A DNA stretch of 64,000 nucleotides, from assembly GCF_042453785.1 (NCBI RefSeq), contig NC_091675.1:4290501-4354500 (forward strand), read 5' to 3'. Under the pieces are notes generated by a model, which made no database searches, was not told the origin of the DNA, and saw nothing but the letters and a program-made list of their open reading frames with translations. Every line of letters begins with the position of its first letter. Within the stretch, counting starts at the first letter, position 1. Positions 48,589-59,526 of this stretch are shown here, in pieces. The translations under genes were made by a program, and so were the position numbers. Origin of the DNA: Malus domestica. Taxonomy: Eukaryota; Streptophyta; Magnoliopsida; Rosales; Rosaceae.

Positions 48589-50867
48589 TTAATCTCTTAC
48601 CATCGTATGAAGCCTCCACTTGTTCTTTAAGCACCTGGGTTTAGTCATTACTAACTGCTTATGAACAATGGTACTGGAGTCCACAAGGGAATGGACTCGT
48701 TGCATTGCGACCGTCAGTGTTTCTTCAGACATGTTTGCGAAGCACGCTCTAAACCAACCGGGTTCAGAGCAATGACATGAAGCCCCGGGAGAGATATTCA
48801 ACCCGAATTCACAAACCACTCTAAAAAAAAGCTCCTTTTCAGCTTCAAAAGTGTTGGACCTCAGGTGCCTCATGTCCACCCAGCAAAATAACCCAGCATT
48901 GCTTTCCAAACACCTAATCCCTGCCCCTTTGAGCCCACAGACAAGCATCTCCTTTCTCTCTTTAAGCCTCTTTTGATTCCCCTCCATGTAATTGGTTCTG
49001 AATTTCTTGTCTTTCAGCATCTCGGAAAGCATGTATTGAGTTTGTGAGGAGATAAGTCCACAGCTTGGCATCTTCGTGGCTGCGGACACAACTGTTAGGT
49101 TGTTGGAGTAAAGCATGCCTACTCGGAAACCCGGTAAGCCAAAATCCTTAGAGAGGCTGTACACAATGTGACATCCATTCCATATTTCGGCCTCTTCTAG
49201 GTTTCTTTCAGTTAGAGCTTCTGCGATGCTTAGGAAACTGGGGTAGTTGAAAGCTGTTCCCGAGTATATTTCATCGCTTACTATGTGTATTTCTTTTGCA
49301 ATGGTGAAATCGATGATGTGGTTGAGCTCAAGTCGATTCACTGTTGTGCCTAAGGGGTTTGAAGGATTTGTGAACAATGCTCCTTTAACTTTTTATGGGC
49401 ACGTTGGTAGGCCTCCTCCAATGCAGATTCAGTGATTCTGAATCCACTTGCACTTGTGCAATGTATTGGAACGATTTCAACTCCGGTACGCCAGTTGAGA
49501 TCTCTATCAAACCTGCCCAAAAGTAGTTGTGATCGAAAAACATGTTTTGGCATAAATACAATGTCAGGCACACAGATATGATCAATACCCTGGGTAGTAT
49601 GGAGTGGGGATGAGGAAGGCTTCACCAGGATCGGCAAGGCAAAACATAAAGGTCTCATTGGCAGGAGTTGAACCCGCGGTGAGCACAATCTTGTTCGGAT
49701 CAAATTTTACTTTGTTTCCTCTCATTTCCGCCAAGAACTCAACCAACGCCTGTATATATAAGTGAATGTTAGTCTACAATATATATATACGTACTTGCAT
49801 GCACAGAACACACACGCCTAAGTATATGTTCATCCAGATCAAAATTGTACAAATAAATTTATTTACTAGAAAAATATGTTATACATTTAGAAAATAAAAT
49901 TAGAAGTAATTACATTCTTGAAAGCAGGGAAGCCGTTGTAGTCTTGAAAGAGAGCCAACTCTCTGAAAACGGATTCTTCATTTCTTTTCAGCTCCAGTGC
50001 ATGTGGATTGCTTTCAAGCCATGACTCAACAAGGTCAAAGGAGAGCTGCCAAAAACAATTTAAAAAATTAATTAAAAATGTATATACATATGATTAATTG
50101 CATTATTATTGTTTAAAAAAAAATCCTTATTATTGCTAATTAACTAGCAGAGGGCACATATTTTGTGTGTATGTGTGAATAATTTCTATTAATAAGTGCA
50201 TTTTTTAAAACTATTATTAAGAGAAGCCTCATTGTCAACTTTTCCCTTTTTTTTTCCTATTTGGCACTCCTTTTTGTCAATAGTGTGTATCAAAAGTGAG
50301 GGCAAAATAGGAAAAAAAGGGAAAAACCGCTCACCTCCTTCTACGTTCTCCTCAAACGCAACCGCTTCAGTTAATTCAAATTATCTAAACAACATCATGA
50401 TTTCACTTATGTGTATGAAAAAATAATGGTGAGACAATTTCTCTTACTAAGTGCATATTTGTTAGCTTATGTAAATATTTCGATATAAACTTACTATTTT
50501 GCCCTCCTTATGTAAATATTGTGTATCAAAAGTGAGGGCAAAATAGGAAAAAATGGGAAAAAGTTTAAAACATACAAAATTACTATTTTGCCCTCCTGAT
50601 GTCAACAAGTGAGGGCAAAATTAAAAGAAAATAGGGTAAAAAGTTGACAAGCCCTCTTCTTTTAATAATATAGATAATATAGATAATCATATAATATTAC
50701 AACTAAACTAGGTATATATCTGTCACCTGATTCTCTGCAAGTCCCATCTGAATGATGCCATTTGGATTTTTATCTTGGTCATAAGGATTCTTTTCGTATT
50801 CTATCCACCCTTGGAAGTAGGATGAGTCTTGGCCATGAGAGTCGGAACTTGCTTTCTTTGACAACAT
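48589..50867 (-). pseudogene. ACC synthase copy A, frameshifted by a 10-nt deletion
   Basis: The four-exon structure equals that of the intact copy: 50727-50867, 49914-50045, 49589-49749 and 48589-49512, all with GT..AG junctions. The frame is open to [10 protein letters not shown] at about 49395. There, 10 nt present in copy B (between the codons for QAQK and VKG) are missing, giving a stop 14 codons later. Downstream the original frame is open as [24 protein letters not shown] (the PLP lysine is kept) and [12 protein letters not shown] to the stop at 48589. There is also a one-residue loss in RHL-RSNTF and an altered C-terminus. An alternative ATG at 50882 lies 5 codons upstream. The enzyme class makes the ethylene precursor ACC from S-adenosylmethionine; this copy cannot make a full protein unless the deletion is a sequence error. 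Confidence 0.88.
50190..50685. mobile_element. Foldback-like repeat cluster in intron 1 of ACC synthase A
   Basis: Left and right ends read ctattattaagagaagcc and, inverted, ctatattattaaaagaag, each followed by a gtcaactttt-type motif. Inside are two copies of gtgtatcaaaagtgagggca and several tactattttgccctcc/gagggcaaaatag pairs. The ends resemble Helitron-like or MITE termini of dicots. It is absent from the matching intron of copy B, so it inserted after the gene duplication. Confidence 0.5.
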
Positions 50868-50949
50868 TTTCAATACAGCCATGGTAGCTAGCTTTTTTTT
50901 ATTTTGAGTAAATACCTGTTTACTAACATTATGTTTCGTTGTTTTCAAC

Positions 50950-51140
50950 ATTTAGTACATTAAGTTTTTTTCGTCCCAGAGTCGTACTTAAAGTGTAAAT
51001 TTTGGGACAGTCTCATATATCTGTTAGTCAAATTGTTAAGTCTTTCGTTAACTGTGACGTGACGCCCACATGGCCAATGACTGGGCGCCACGTGGATTTT
51101 TTTTAGAGAAGGGGTTTCAGTAAAAAAAAAATATTCAAAA
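50950..51140. repeat. Transposon-terminus-like sequence upstream of ACC synthase A
   Basis: Sequence around gttaactgtgacgtgacgcc and gggcgccacgtgg, with preceding gggacagtctcatat, resembles the termini of plant Mutator-like elements that carry PB1-like and transposase domains. It begins about 70-85 bp before the ACC synthase A start codons and displaces the original promoter. The right terminus was not located. Confidence 0.35.
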
Positions 51141-51706
51141 TTCAATATTTGCGACCCCCCCATCTCCGTCCGAAACCCTACCAACATGCCATCACTCGAC
51201 CTTGCCGTCGCTTGACCTCGCCGTCGCTCCACCTTGCACGTCGTTGTTCCACCTGGATGTCGCTCCACTTCGCACGCCGTCATACGTTGCACACACGTTT
51301 TTGGGAAAGATTGTCGTGAAGCCATCGCTGGCGATAAGGTGGAAAAAAGGGAGGATCTAAGTGGGTGAAACACCATTTTATTGTAAGTAACCTACCTTTT
51401 TCGAAGTGTAGATAATATGGGTTTAGGTTTTTCGATTTTTCAATTTTGAATTTTAGGGATTAGGGATTTGTGAGTTCCCATCCCATTTTTTTTCTATGGT
51501 TTCTGGAATTGTGTTTTGTAGTGGGTTGTGCATGTGGTGTTGTCTTCAATCGTGGTCCCCATGGCTTTGTTTTCACCTTTTTTTTTCTATGGTTTCAGGA
51601 AAAAAGGTGGAACTGTATTCATGGTTCCCATGGTTTTGTTTTCACCTTTTTCCCCTTGTGCCTCTAGGATTTTATGTTGTCTTTCTCCCTAACTTTGCAG
51701 TGCAGG

Positions 51707-52162
51707 CATGCCCGAATTATTTAGCCTTAAAATTAACCACACTAGGAAGTGGTCTGAAAGTGCATATACGGGAATGTTTGAGGCTTGGTTTGATTACGTA
51801 GACAAAGACTTCATGTCTTTTTTTCTAGATTGATGAAATGGTTAAGGAGTTAGGATATCATGGGTTTATGTTGTATCACTATAGGATTCCTGGGATGTTT
51901 TATTGGGATGGATTAAGGCTTATTGAACAGGACCAAGATGTGGCTGAAATGTGCACGTATGTTCCAGGGGTTAGGGAAATAGAAATGTACCTAGAACATC
52001 TAAGTCCGAAGCAAGCTGCCTTGAAACATAAGTTTTTGATGAATCTAGATGAGAGTGCCATATTAAAAAAAGGTGTCATTATAGAAGATGTTGAGGAATT
52101 GAGGGTGGCGATTCCGATTTTGTGCATCAACAAGGTGGAATGGAGAAAATGGTTTATCTTTT
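51707..52162 (+). pseudogene. Mutator-like element remnant, PB1-like N-terminal domain
   Basis: Two consecutive frames encode a domain typical of the N-terminus of plant MuDR-type transposase genes. The first reads MPELFSLKINHTRKW and FEAWFDYVDKDFMS. After a frame change in the T-run at about 51825 it continues MVKELGYHGFMLYHYRIPGM, GLRLIEQDQDVAEM and REIEMYLEHLSP. The frame is then cut by a hAT MITE at 52163. The zinc-finger and catalytic (DDE) parts are missing. The remnant lies between the two ACC synthase copies. Confidence 0.55.
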
Positions 52163-52316
52163 GGGGTGTGCAATCCACACACCCCTTTTTACTTCTCACA
52201 CACCTCATGTTAATTTCTATCATTTGATCTTCTTTAATTCATCCGATCCGACGGCCGAAAATTAGAATGGTGTGTAAGAAGTAAAAAAGGGTGTGCGGAT
52301 ATCACAATCACACCCC
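52163..52316. mobile_element. hAT-type MITE with perfect 8-bp target duplication
   Basis: The 154-bp element begins ggggtgtgcaatccacac and ends with the inverted counterpart ...cacacccc. About 45 bp at each end are complementary. The flanking octamer tatctttt is repeated exactly at 52155-52162 and 52317-52324. It interrupts the Mutator-like remnant, so it is the younger insertion. Confidence 0.85.
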
Positions 52317-52324
52317 TATCTTTT

Positions 52325-53193
52325 ATTCAATGAATCAATCTGTAAAAAGAGATGTGTGGATATCACAGTCACATATAAAACCAAACAAATAAAAAAGTAG
52401 AATGATGTTCTGTTTATGGTCTGAGTTAAAGCATAATTAGAGTTTGGTTTGTTCGATTAAGGCAGGGTTTAGGGAAAATTGTGCCTTTAAGCATTATAGT
52501 GACAAGTTCAATACAGATCAAAACAACTTCTATGACTAATGACTGGGGTGTTTTTTTGTTGGAATATGACCGCAAGGATTTTTTTTTTTTTTTGTCCAAA
52601 ACAAAGGATCGGATGCGAGAAGTGAGTCTCGATGAAAAATTGTGCGAAGACTTTCAGTCCGATCAAAAAAGAGTTTCACACTTTTACAATTAATGACAAG
52701 AGCTATCATCTAAAATAGAAGGTCCTTTGGCTACGAGTTTTTCCATTTATAATCGAAGACTGAAGGATTCGAATTTGAAGTTGTCACTAAATCATCAATA
52801 GTTAATTAACAGATTAACTGGACATTAGATGACTGTTTTTAGATTAAGGAAGTCCATTAAAAAGCACATATATACATATACATCTCACATATAGTTTACT
52901 ACTATCATTGTTTAGATATTCTACAATATTAGTAACACTTCATCATTAATTTACACACATACATATACATATATGCATATGAGACTACATTTTCATTTTA
53001 TTCCAATAACGTGCCGTGGACTATCATTCTTACGAATAAAAAATACCACACAAAATACAACGAATAAGTACAATAATTAACTACATTTTATGGTGATGAA
53101 AACATAATCTGCAAGCATCACCTGCTTAATCTCTACATTTATCAGCAAACCAAATAAATCCAATATGTCACACAGGATTAATTAGTTAATTAA
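52325..53193. other. 3' flank of ACC synthase B and remnant DNA
   Basis: The left part may be the tail of the Mutator remnant and has a T run near 52580. The right part, from about 52985, is homologous to 42820-42945, the displaced flank of copy A. Confidence 0.45.
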
Positions 53194-54636
53194 CTAACGT
53201 TCTGGTTCATGCTCATATGAAGCCAATTGGAAAACCCACTTGCTCTTTAACCCCCTAGATTTGGACAGTCCTGTTTGCTGGTGAACAATTGTGGAGTCAA
53301 CGAGGGCCTTGACACGTTGCATTGCAACCATTAGGGTTTCTTCAGACATATTTGCAAAGCACATTCTAAACCAACCCGGTTCAGAGCAATGGCAAGAAGA
53401 ACCGGGAGAGATATTCAACCCGAATTCACATACCACTTTCTTCCAAAGCTCCTTTTCAGCTTCAAAAGTGTTGGACCTCAAAAGGTGCCTCATGTCCACC
53501 CAGCAAAACAACCCAGCATTGCTTTCCAAACACCTAATCCCTGCCCCCTTGAGCCCATAAACAAGCATCTCCTTTCTCCTTTTAAGCCTCCTTTGATTCT
53601 CCTTCATGTAGTTGGCGGTGAATTTCTTGTCTTTCAGCATTTGGGAAAGAGTGTACTGAGTTTGTGAAGAGACAAGTCCGAAGCTTGACATCTTTGTAGC
53701 TGCTGACACAACAGTTTGATTGTTGGAGTAAATCATGCCTACCCGAAAACCCGGCAGCCCGAGATCCTTAGAGAGGCTGTACACAATGTGACAACGATTC
53801 CGTATTTCGTCGTCTTCTAGGTTTCTTTCAGTTAGAGCTTCTGCGATGCTTATGAAACTAGGGGAGTTGAAGACGGTTCCTGAGTATATTTCGTCGCTTA
53901 TTATGTGTATTTCTTTTTCCATGGCGAAGTCTATGAGGTGGTTGAGTTCAAGTCGAGTCATTGTTGTGCCTAAAGGGTTTGAAGGATTTGTGACCAATAC
54001 TCCTTTAACTTTTAGGTTGAATTTTTGGGCTTGTTGGTAGGCTTCTTGCAATGCAGACTCAGTGATTTTGTATCCATTTTCACTTGTGCATTTTATTGGA
54101 ACAATTTCAACTCCGGTACGCCACTTCAGATCTCTATCAAACCTGCCAAAAAGAGGAAGTGATCAACAACAATAGTTGAGTTATATTTTCAAACAAAATA
54201 TAAGTACTAATTAAGAAGTTATACACGGGAATAAATTATTAATTGTATGCACCAGTTCATGCATGTGAAACTCACAAGTTATAAATGTTTGTGAGACTCA
54301 TTGTTGTGTGGTGAGTTTCACATGCTTGTAGCTGTGACATAAAGGTTTATATGTAACTAGTATGTACAAAAAATTCTCAAGTACAATTTTTATATGTTCT
54401 TACCAGAACTAGTCGTAATATGTAGCGGACAAAGATTAGATCAATACCCTGGATAGTATGGAATGGGGAGGAGGAAGGCTTCACCGGGATCAGCAAGGCA
54501 AAACATAAGAGTTTCGTTGGCAGAAGTTGAACCAGCTGTGAGCACAAGCTTGCTTGGATCAAATTTTACTTTGTTTCCTCTCATGTTTGCCATGAACTCT
54601 ACCATCTCCTGTATATACAAGCGCATATTGTTTACA

Positions 54637-54676
<40 letters not shown>

Positions 54677-55632
54677 ATATATATTAATCCATGATCAAAA
54701 CTGTAAACATATATATTTCTTGGGTAATACTAGAAAAACTAAATTTAGAAACGAAGTTTTGAAAACTAAAGAATATGAAAATTGATGATTGGTTTATTAC
54801 TTAAACGTTGATAAACGTATTTATTCTTATTGGTGACACATCATTTAATTTATCAATTTAATCTCCAAATTTAGTCTCCATAGCATTAAATGTTTACATA
54901 AATTTAGAAGTAACTATGTACATTCTTGAAAGCAGGGAACCCGTTGTAGTCTTGAAAGAGAGCCAACTCTCTGAAAACAGATTCTCTATTTCTTTTCAAC
55001 TCCAGTGCATCGGGATTGCTTGCGAGGCATGACTCAATAAGATCAAACGAGAGCTGCAGAGAGAGAGAGAGAGAGAGAGAAAGAGGTGCATATTGATAAG
55101 CATGTTACCGGAAGTGGAATTGCGTAAGAGACTAAAGATGTACAAAATATTAACACTCAAATAATTATAAAAATTAATTAAAAAATGTATAAACGGATAT
55201 AAGACCATGCGCACGCACGCATGCAAAACCACCAACCAACTTGGATTGTGACTTTGAACAACCATGTACCATCTGATTGATTACATTATTATTTCTTATC
55301 ATGATAGCTTGAGGCTTGACCAAGCTATGAGATCTTTTCAAAATATTTTGTGGCATAGAAGCTAGTAAGTAGTACTTTTTTTTTTCTTTTATTTACGTTA
55401 GAGGGCTTCGAACCTTATACTTTATTTACTAATTCCAATGGACTTTAGTAGCAATAATAGATCGTATATTTTCATGATGACGGATTCTCACCTGATTCTC
55501 AGCAAGTCCCATCTGAATGATACCATTTGGATTTTGAACTTGATCATATGGGTTCCTCTCGTATTCCTGCCATCCCAGGAAGTAGGATGAGTCCTGGCCA
55601 TGAGAGTCACAACTTGCTTTCCTTGACAACAT
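53194..55632 (-). CDS. 1-aminocyclopropane-1-carboxylate synthase (ACC synthase), copy B, intact
   Basis: Exons 55492-55632, 54922-55053, 54448-54608 and 53194-54142 (47 codons, 44 codons, 161 nt, 949 nt) give 460 residues. The start [20 protein letters not shown] is the conserved N-terminus, and an upstream in-frame TTG is not needed. Landmarks are [47 protein letters not shown], the PLP-binding [14 protein letters not shown] (Lys 270), and [12 protein letters not shown] with the substrate-binding Arg 404. The enzyme converts S-adenosylmethionine to ACC, the committed step of ethylene synthesis, in the cytosol. The sequence most resembles the apple ACS3 group as I recall it. The C-terminus [15 protein letters not shown] aligns with the region where ripening ACS1 has a kinase site of the RLSF type, which is lost here. 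Cys 56 replaces a usual Trp. Confidence 0.93.
54641..54674. repeat. (CA)n microsatellite in ACC synthase B intron 2
   Basis: About 16 uninterrupted ac/ca dinucleotides lie between the second and third coding exons. They are likely polymorphic between accessions. Confidence 0.9.
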
Positions 55633-55783
55633 TTTCAGTGCAACCAAACTTGCTAGCCTCTGGTTAAGTACTTGTGAAATGAAAAGAACTTTTTCTTAAC
55701 AAGCTTAGAGAGAGGGAGAGAGAGTAGAGAAGTTGGTTTTTAGGAAGGAGGGTTTGCTTTGTGGAAATAGAGCGCTGCATGCA

Positions 55784-55791
55784 TATAAATA
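55784..55791 (-). promoter_or_regulatory. Probable TATA element of ACC synthase B
   Basis: Read on the minus strand, ctatttatatgc lies about 152-159 bp upstream of the start codon. A CT-rich leader with aagcttgttaag follows. The motif is a TATA variant in this orientation and the canonical form in the other, so the call is tentative. Confidence 0.35.
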
Positions 55792-55799
55792 GGGAGCCT

Positions 55800-57081
55800 C
55801 AAGGCACAGGGGTACATGAGGGAAAAACGCGAAAGGCACATTAGTCCGACATTATGAATAATAAATTGACGGTGCTGATTCTTTGACCAGTGTTTACAAA
55901 TTGTATAAAAAATTTAGCTTATAAAATATAAAGTAATTATTATTGTAATTACAATTAATCACTTCATAAATACTAGTCCGACACTATGGATATAGACATT
56001 ATTATTAAAATTTTGCATGTACATACTTCTCTTACTATACCATTTGATTGTTATATATAGCACATAAATAAGAGCATTGCAGAGTTTTCGCACACGTTCA
56101 CCCATACATATACAGAATGTTATAAATTCATTTTATTTAAATGCAAAGTAAAATCCATCTTTTTAGTAATCTTTTATTTATAATAAAAGTGGAAGGAGAT
56201 GGGAGATCAAGAAAAATAGCACATACCACCACATATTCACGCAGCTAAATTACTTACAAACGAAGAGAATAATGGCTATATGCATGATTTTTGCTGCAAT
56301 TTTTGACATATGGGGTTATGTCATTATTCCCATCATTAATTAAACATTATATTTTTAGTTGTTGTAGGTGGATAGATTGATTATTGGATGTCGAAGACAG
56401 ATGGCACTCAGCTCTGACTTCCAGTGAAGCACCGACACGCTAACGTCATGTTTTTTTGGTCTGAAAGCGAACATCATGTACGAATGTCTTTTTGCGTCAT
56501 CGATCTCCAATTAATCAAGTTTTTGAGTTTTCAATTTCATAATATATAACTACATAATCAAATGTCTTATGGTAGGAATGTGTGTGGAAAAGGATCTTCG
56601 TTGGATCATTTTTCTAGGGATTTTAGAAATTCCGTAATCGTGATTGTTCATCGTATATCGTGCGGTTAGAAATATTCTAAAATTTAAAATTAAATATAAA
56701 TAGTACCTAATAAAACCTGACAATACGATGTACGATGAACGATCACGATCACGAAATTCCTGAGATCATTTTCCGGAATATGTAACCACGTTAATCAAGT
56801 GTGTTGTGGTAGGATTAATGTTATGTTTTCAATTTATATATTTAAAATTTGTTAAAATAGAGATTGTTGTTGAAAATACAAGTTAAATGCGCTAGCAAAA
56901 TTTTGACACTATGTACTAGCTAAATTAGCAAATTTTAGTAACTCTTTGAAGTGCTGTTATAATTTAAATTAAACTACACACATAGAAGAGGATTCAAACT
57001 TAAGGGAAAATGGCGAGTGCATTCTTTCTTATACTCAAATTTATGTTGTTTAAATAAGACAAAATTGTGTAAAAAACATAA
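55800..57081. other. Upstream region of ACC synthase B with a small foldback
   Basis: No gene is visible. Near 56628-56660 and 56722-56754, attccgtaatcgtgattgttc and its approximate complement form an imperfect hairpin within a repeat-like segment of about 180 bp (56585-56780). The rest is AT-rich. Confidence 0.45.
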
Positions 57082-57090
57082 TTTAAATAA

Positions 57091-58599
57091 GGATAAATTA
57101 CATAAAACTACATCAACTATTAGGCCAACCATAGTTTTATACTCAATCTTTAAAACATTTCAATATCATACCTTATCTTACGAATTTGTTGCAATGTCAT
57201 ACCTCCGTCAGTTTGTTTATCAATTCCTTCGTTAAATGCTGACGCGGCTTGAGGCGAGCCCACACCCTGGCCCAACTGGATTAAAAAATTAATTAAATAT
57301 TAGAAAAATAAAAAAAATAAAATCATTTAAATATTTTTATTTTAAAAAAAAGTGGGACCCATCCCCTACAAACCCATCACCTTCACCTTATTCCCAATTC
57401 ACCCTAGACATCGACCTCACCCATCTTCGGTTACCCAAACCTCTCCTCCGCCACCTGTTTGACTCCCCCTCCCTCCGTTCCTCTCCTCCCATTCCTTGCC
57501 AAACTATCCACAACGGTCATTTGAACATGAAAAATATAATTTAACATAAACTTCTAGCTCTCTCTCTATCACTTTCCTCTTTCCCTCCTCCATTACTGTT
57601 GCTAGATTACTTGCAGGTTAGAGAAACAGAGGTGAGAGTTTGAACTCATCAACTCCCTCCGTCTTTCTCTTTTCTCCCTCTCCAATCTTGTCTTGTTGGA
57701 CCCTTTTTCAACCTAGTGTGTGGCAAAATTCCACCAGATCTTTGCCTATGACGAGCTAGAACTCGACCTGATCCCCCTTGTCTTCCCTAGTTACCGGCTC
57801 GAAGTCCAAACGGAGCCACTGGAAAATTTATAGATCGTAAGCGGAGGTGTTGGACCATTGGCAGTGGTGGGTGGGGGAGGTGTTGGACCAGCTTGAGAGA
57901 GAATTTTGGGGGTCTTTAATTTGGGTCTTTTCTTGGTGCGTCATGAGCTTTATGGGTCGAATCTTCCCGTCGAAGAACAACTCATCAGCAGAGCTCATCT
58001 TCTTGTTCAAGAACAACTCAGTGAAATTGAGTCACAATGATGTTGAGGTTATGAGTATACTGGGTGAGTTGATGAATATTTTTTGTTATTGATTTGGGAC
58101 TCAGCGGCGAGGAGAGTGTAAGGAAGATGAGGATAACAACAGAGGAAGAGGGAGGAGAAGGAGTGGTGGAGGAGGTTTACCCAATGAGATCAGCTTTAGA
58201 ATTTTTCAACTAAAAAGTGATTAATTTGGTAAGATTTGTGTAAAAAGGTTGTGATTGTGGTGTATAGGGCTTTGGATGAAGTCCATGCGAGGGAGGAGAG
58301 GGCGAGGTTGATGTCCTCGGGTGGGATGGGGAAGAAGGGTGGGGTGATGGTTTGTAGGGGGTGGATCCCACTTTTTAAACAAAAATATTTAAATGATTTA
58401 TTTTTTAATATTTAATTAATTTTTAATCTAATTAGGCCAGGAAGTGGGCCCCGCCTCAAGCCATGTCAGACAGACAAACTGACGGAAGTATAACATTGCA
58501 ACAAATTCGTAAGATAATGTATGATATTGAAAGGTTTTAAAGATGATGTATGAAACTGTGGTTGACCCAATAGTTGAGGTAATTTTGTGTAATTTACTC
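57091..58599. mobile_element. Mutator-like element, 1.5 kb, with about 300-bp inverted ends
   Basis: The element starts ggataaattacataaaac and ends with the inverted counterpart. The two termini remain alignable for roughly 300 bp, through shared stretches such as atcttacgaatttgttgcaa and acccctacaaaccatcac-type DNA. The 9-bp sequence tttaaataa is duplicated exactly at 57082-57090 and 58600-58608. The 0.8-kb interior is GC-richer and contains frames without a recognised family (for example 57847-58092). It encodes no transposase, so it is non-autonomous. The interior could be captured host sequence (Pack-MULE), which cannot be decided without a search. Confidence 0.87.
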
Positions 58600-58608
58600 T
58601 TTAAATAA

Positions 58609-59321
58609 TGGCTTATTTATATTTCTTAAGATCAAGATTTGTCTTTTAGGATAATAAGCATGGTTTCATTTTTTATCTTTAACTCAAATATCATACAAAG
58701 ATGCGGATGTGTGTCTATTGTCTAAGATAATATGCCGATCACTTTGTATTCAAATTTGAATTATCTTATCGTGAATTAGAATAACTTAGAATATCAAATA
58801 ACATTATTAACCTTATTTTAGTTGAGAAAAAAAAAAAGTTCACGTCTCATGATACTTATAAATCGGTTTGATATTTCGTAAAAAAGAAAATTGATATATT
58901 TGCATGATTGCATCCTTTGGAGAAGAGGTGGTGAAATATCACTATTATTAGAGTGTCCTGAGTAGTTGTAGTCAATCGTGGAACCCAGGAAGTATACTTC
59001 TGCAGATCCCTCCAAATCAGGTAACCCAATTGGGGAACATTTGGGACTTGCCTTTGAGTTCCTCTTTGTTTTTATTTCTCGGAGTGAAGAGAGAGCGGGA
59101 GAGAGATATCACTTTGCAAAGCTTGTCATATGATGCCATGCCAACCACGATAATGTTAAGGAGACTCTCTTGAAATGAAACTCTCCATAGACTCTTGACC
59201 ACTTTATGTTTTGACACAATATATTATAATGTCGTCATACAATTGTGTCAAAAATATAAAATGGCCAAAAATTCATAAAAAATTTATAGAAAATCTCATT
59301 TGCATTTCTCTTACCATATGT
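58609..59321. other. Intergenic DNA without recognised genes
   Basis: AT-rich, with no motif or element beyond short A runs. Confidence 0.45.
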
Positions 59322-59330
59322 TTTCCATAT

Positions 59331-59517
59331 GGACAAGGATTGTCTGCCTTCCCACTTCCGGTGCCCTCTTGTTTTGTGTGATCACAGTTAAGACACGTCA
59401 ACATTTTATATTATTTAATGAATAGTAATATAAAATGTTAACGTGGCTAAACCGTAACCACACAAACAGAAGGACACGAAAGAGCACTAAAAGTGGGAAG
59501 ACAGACAATCCTTTTCC
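59331..59517. mobile_element. Mutator-type MITE with 9-bp target duplication
   Basis: The ends ggacaaggattgtctgcctt and, inverted, ggaaaaggattgtctgtctt are long inverted repeats with gtgggaag next to them. The nonamer tttccatat is duplicated exactly at 59322-59330 and 59518-59526. The core (cacagttaagacacgtcaac and its inverted partner) matches the element at 6512-6729. Confidence 0.85.
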
Positions 59518-59526
59518 TTTCCATAT

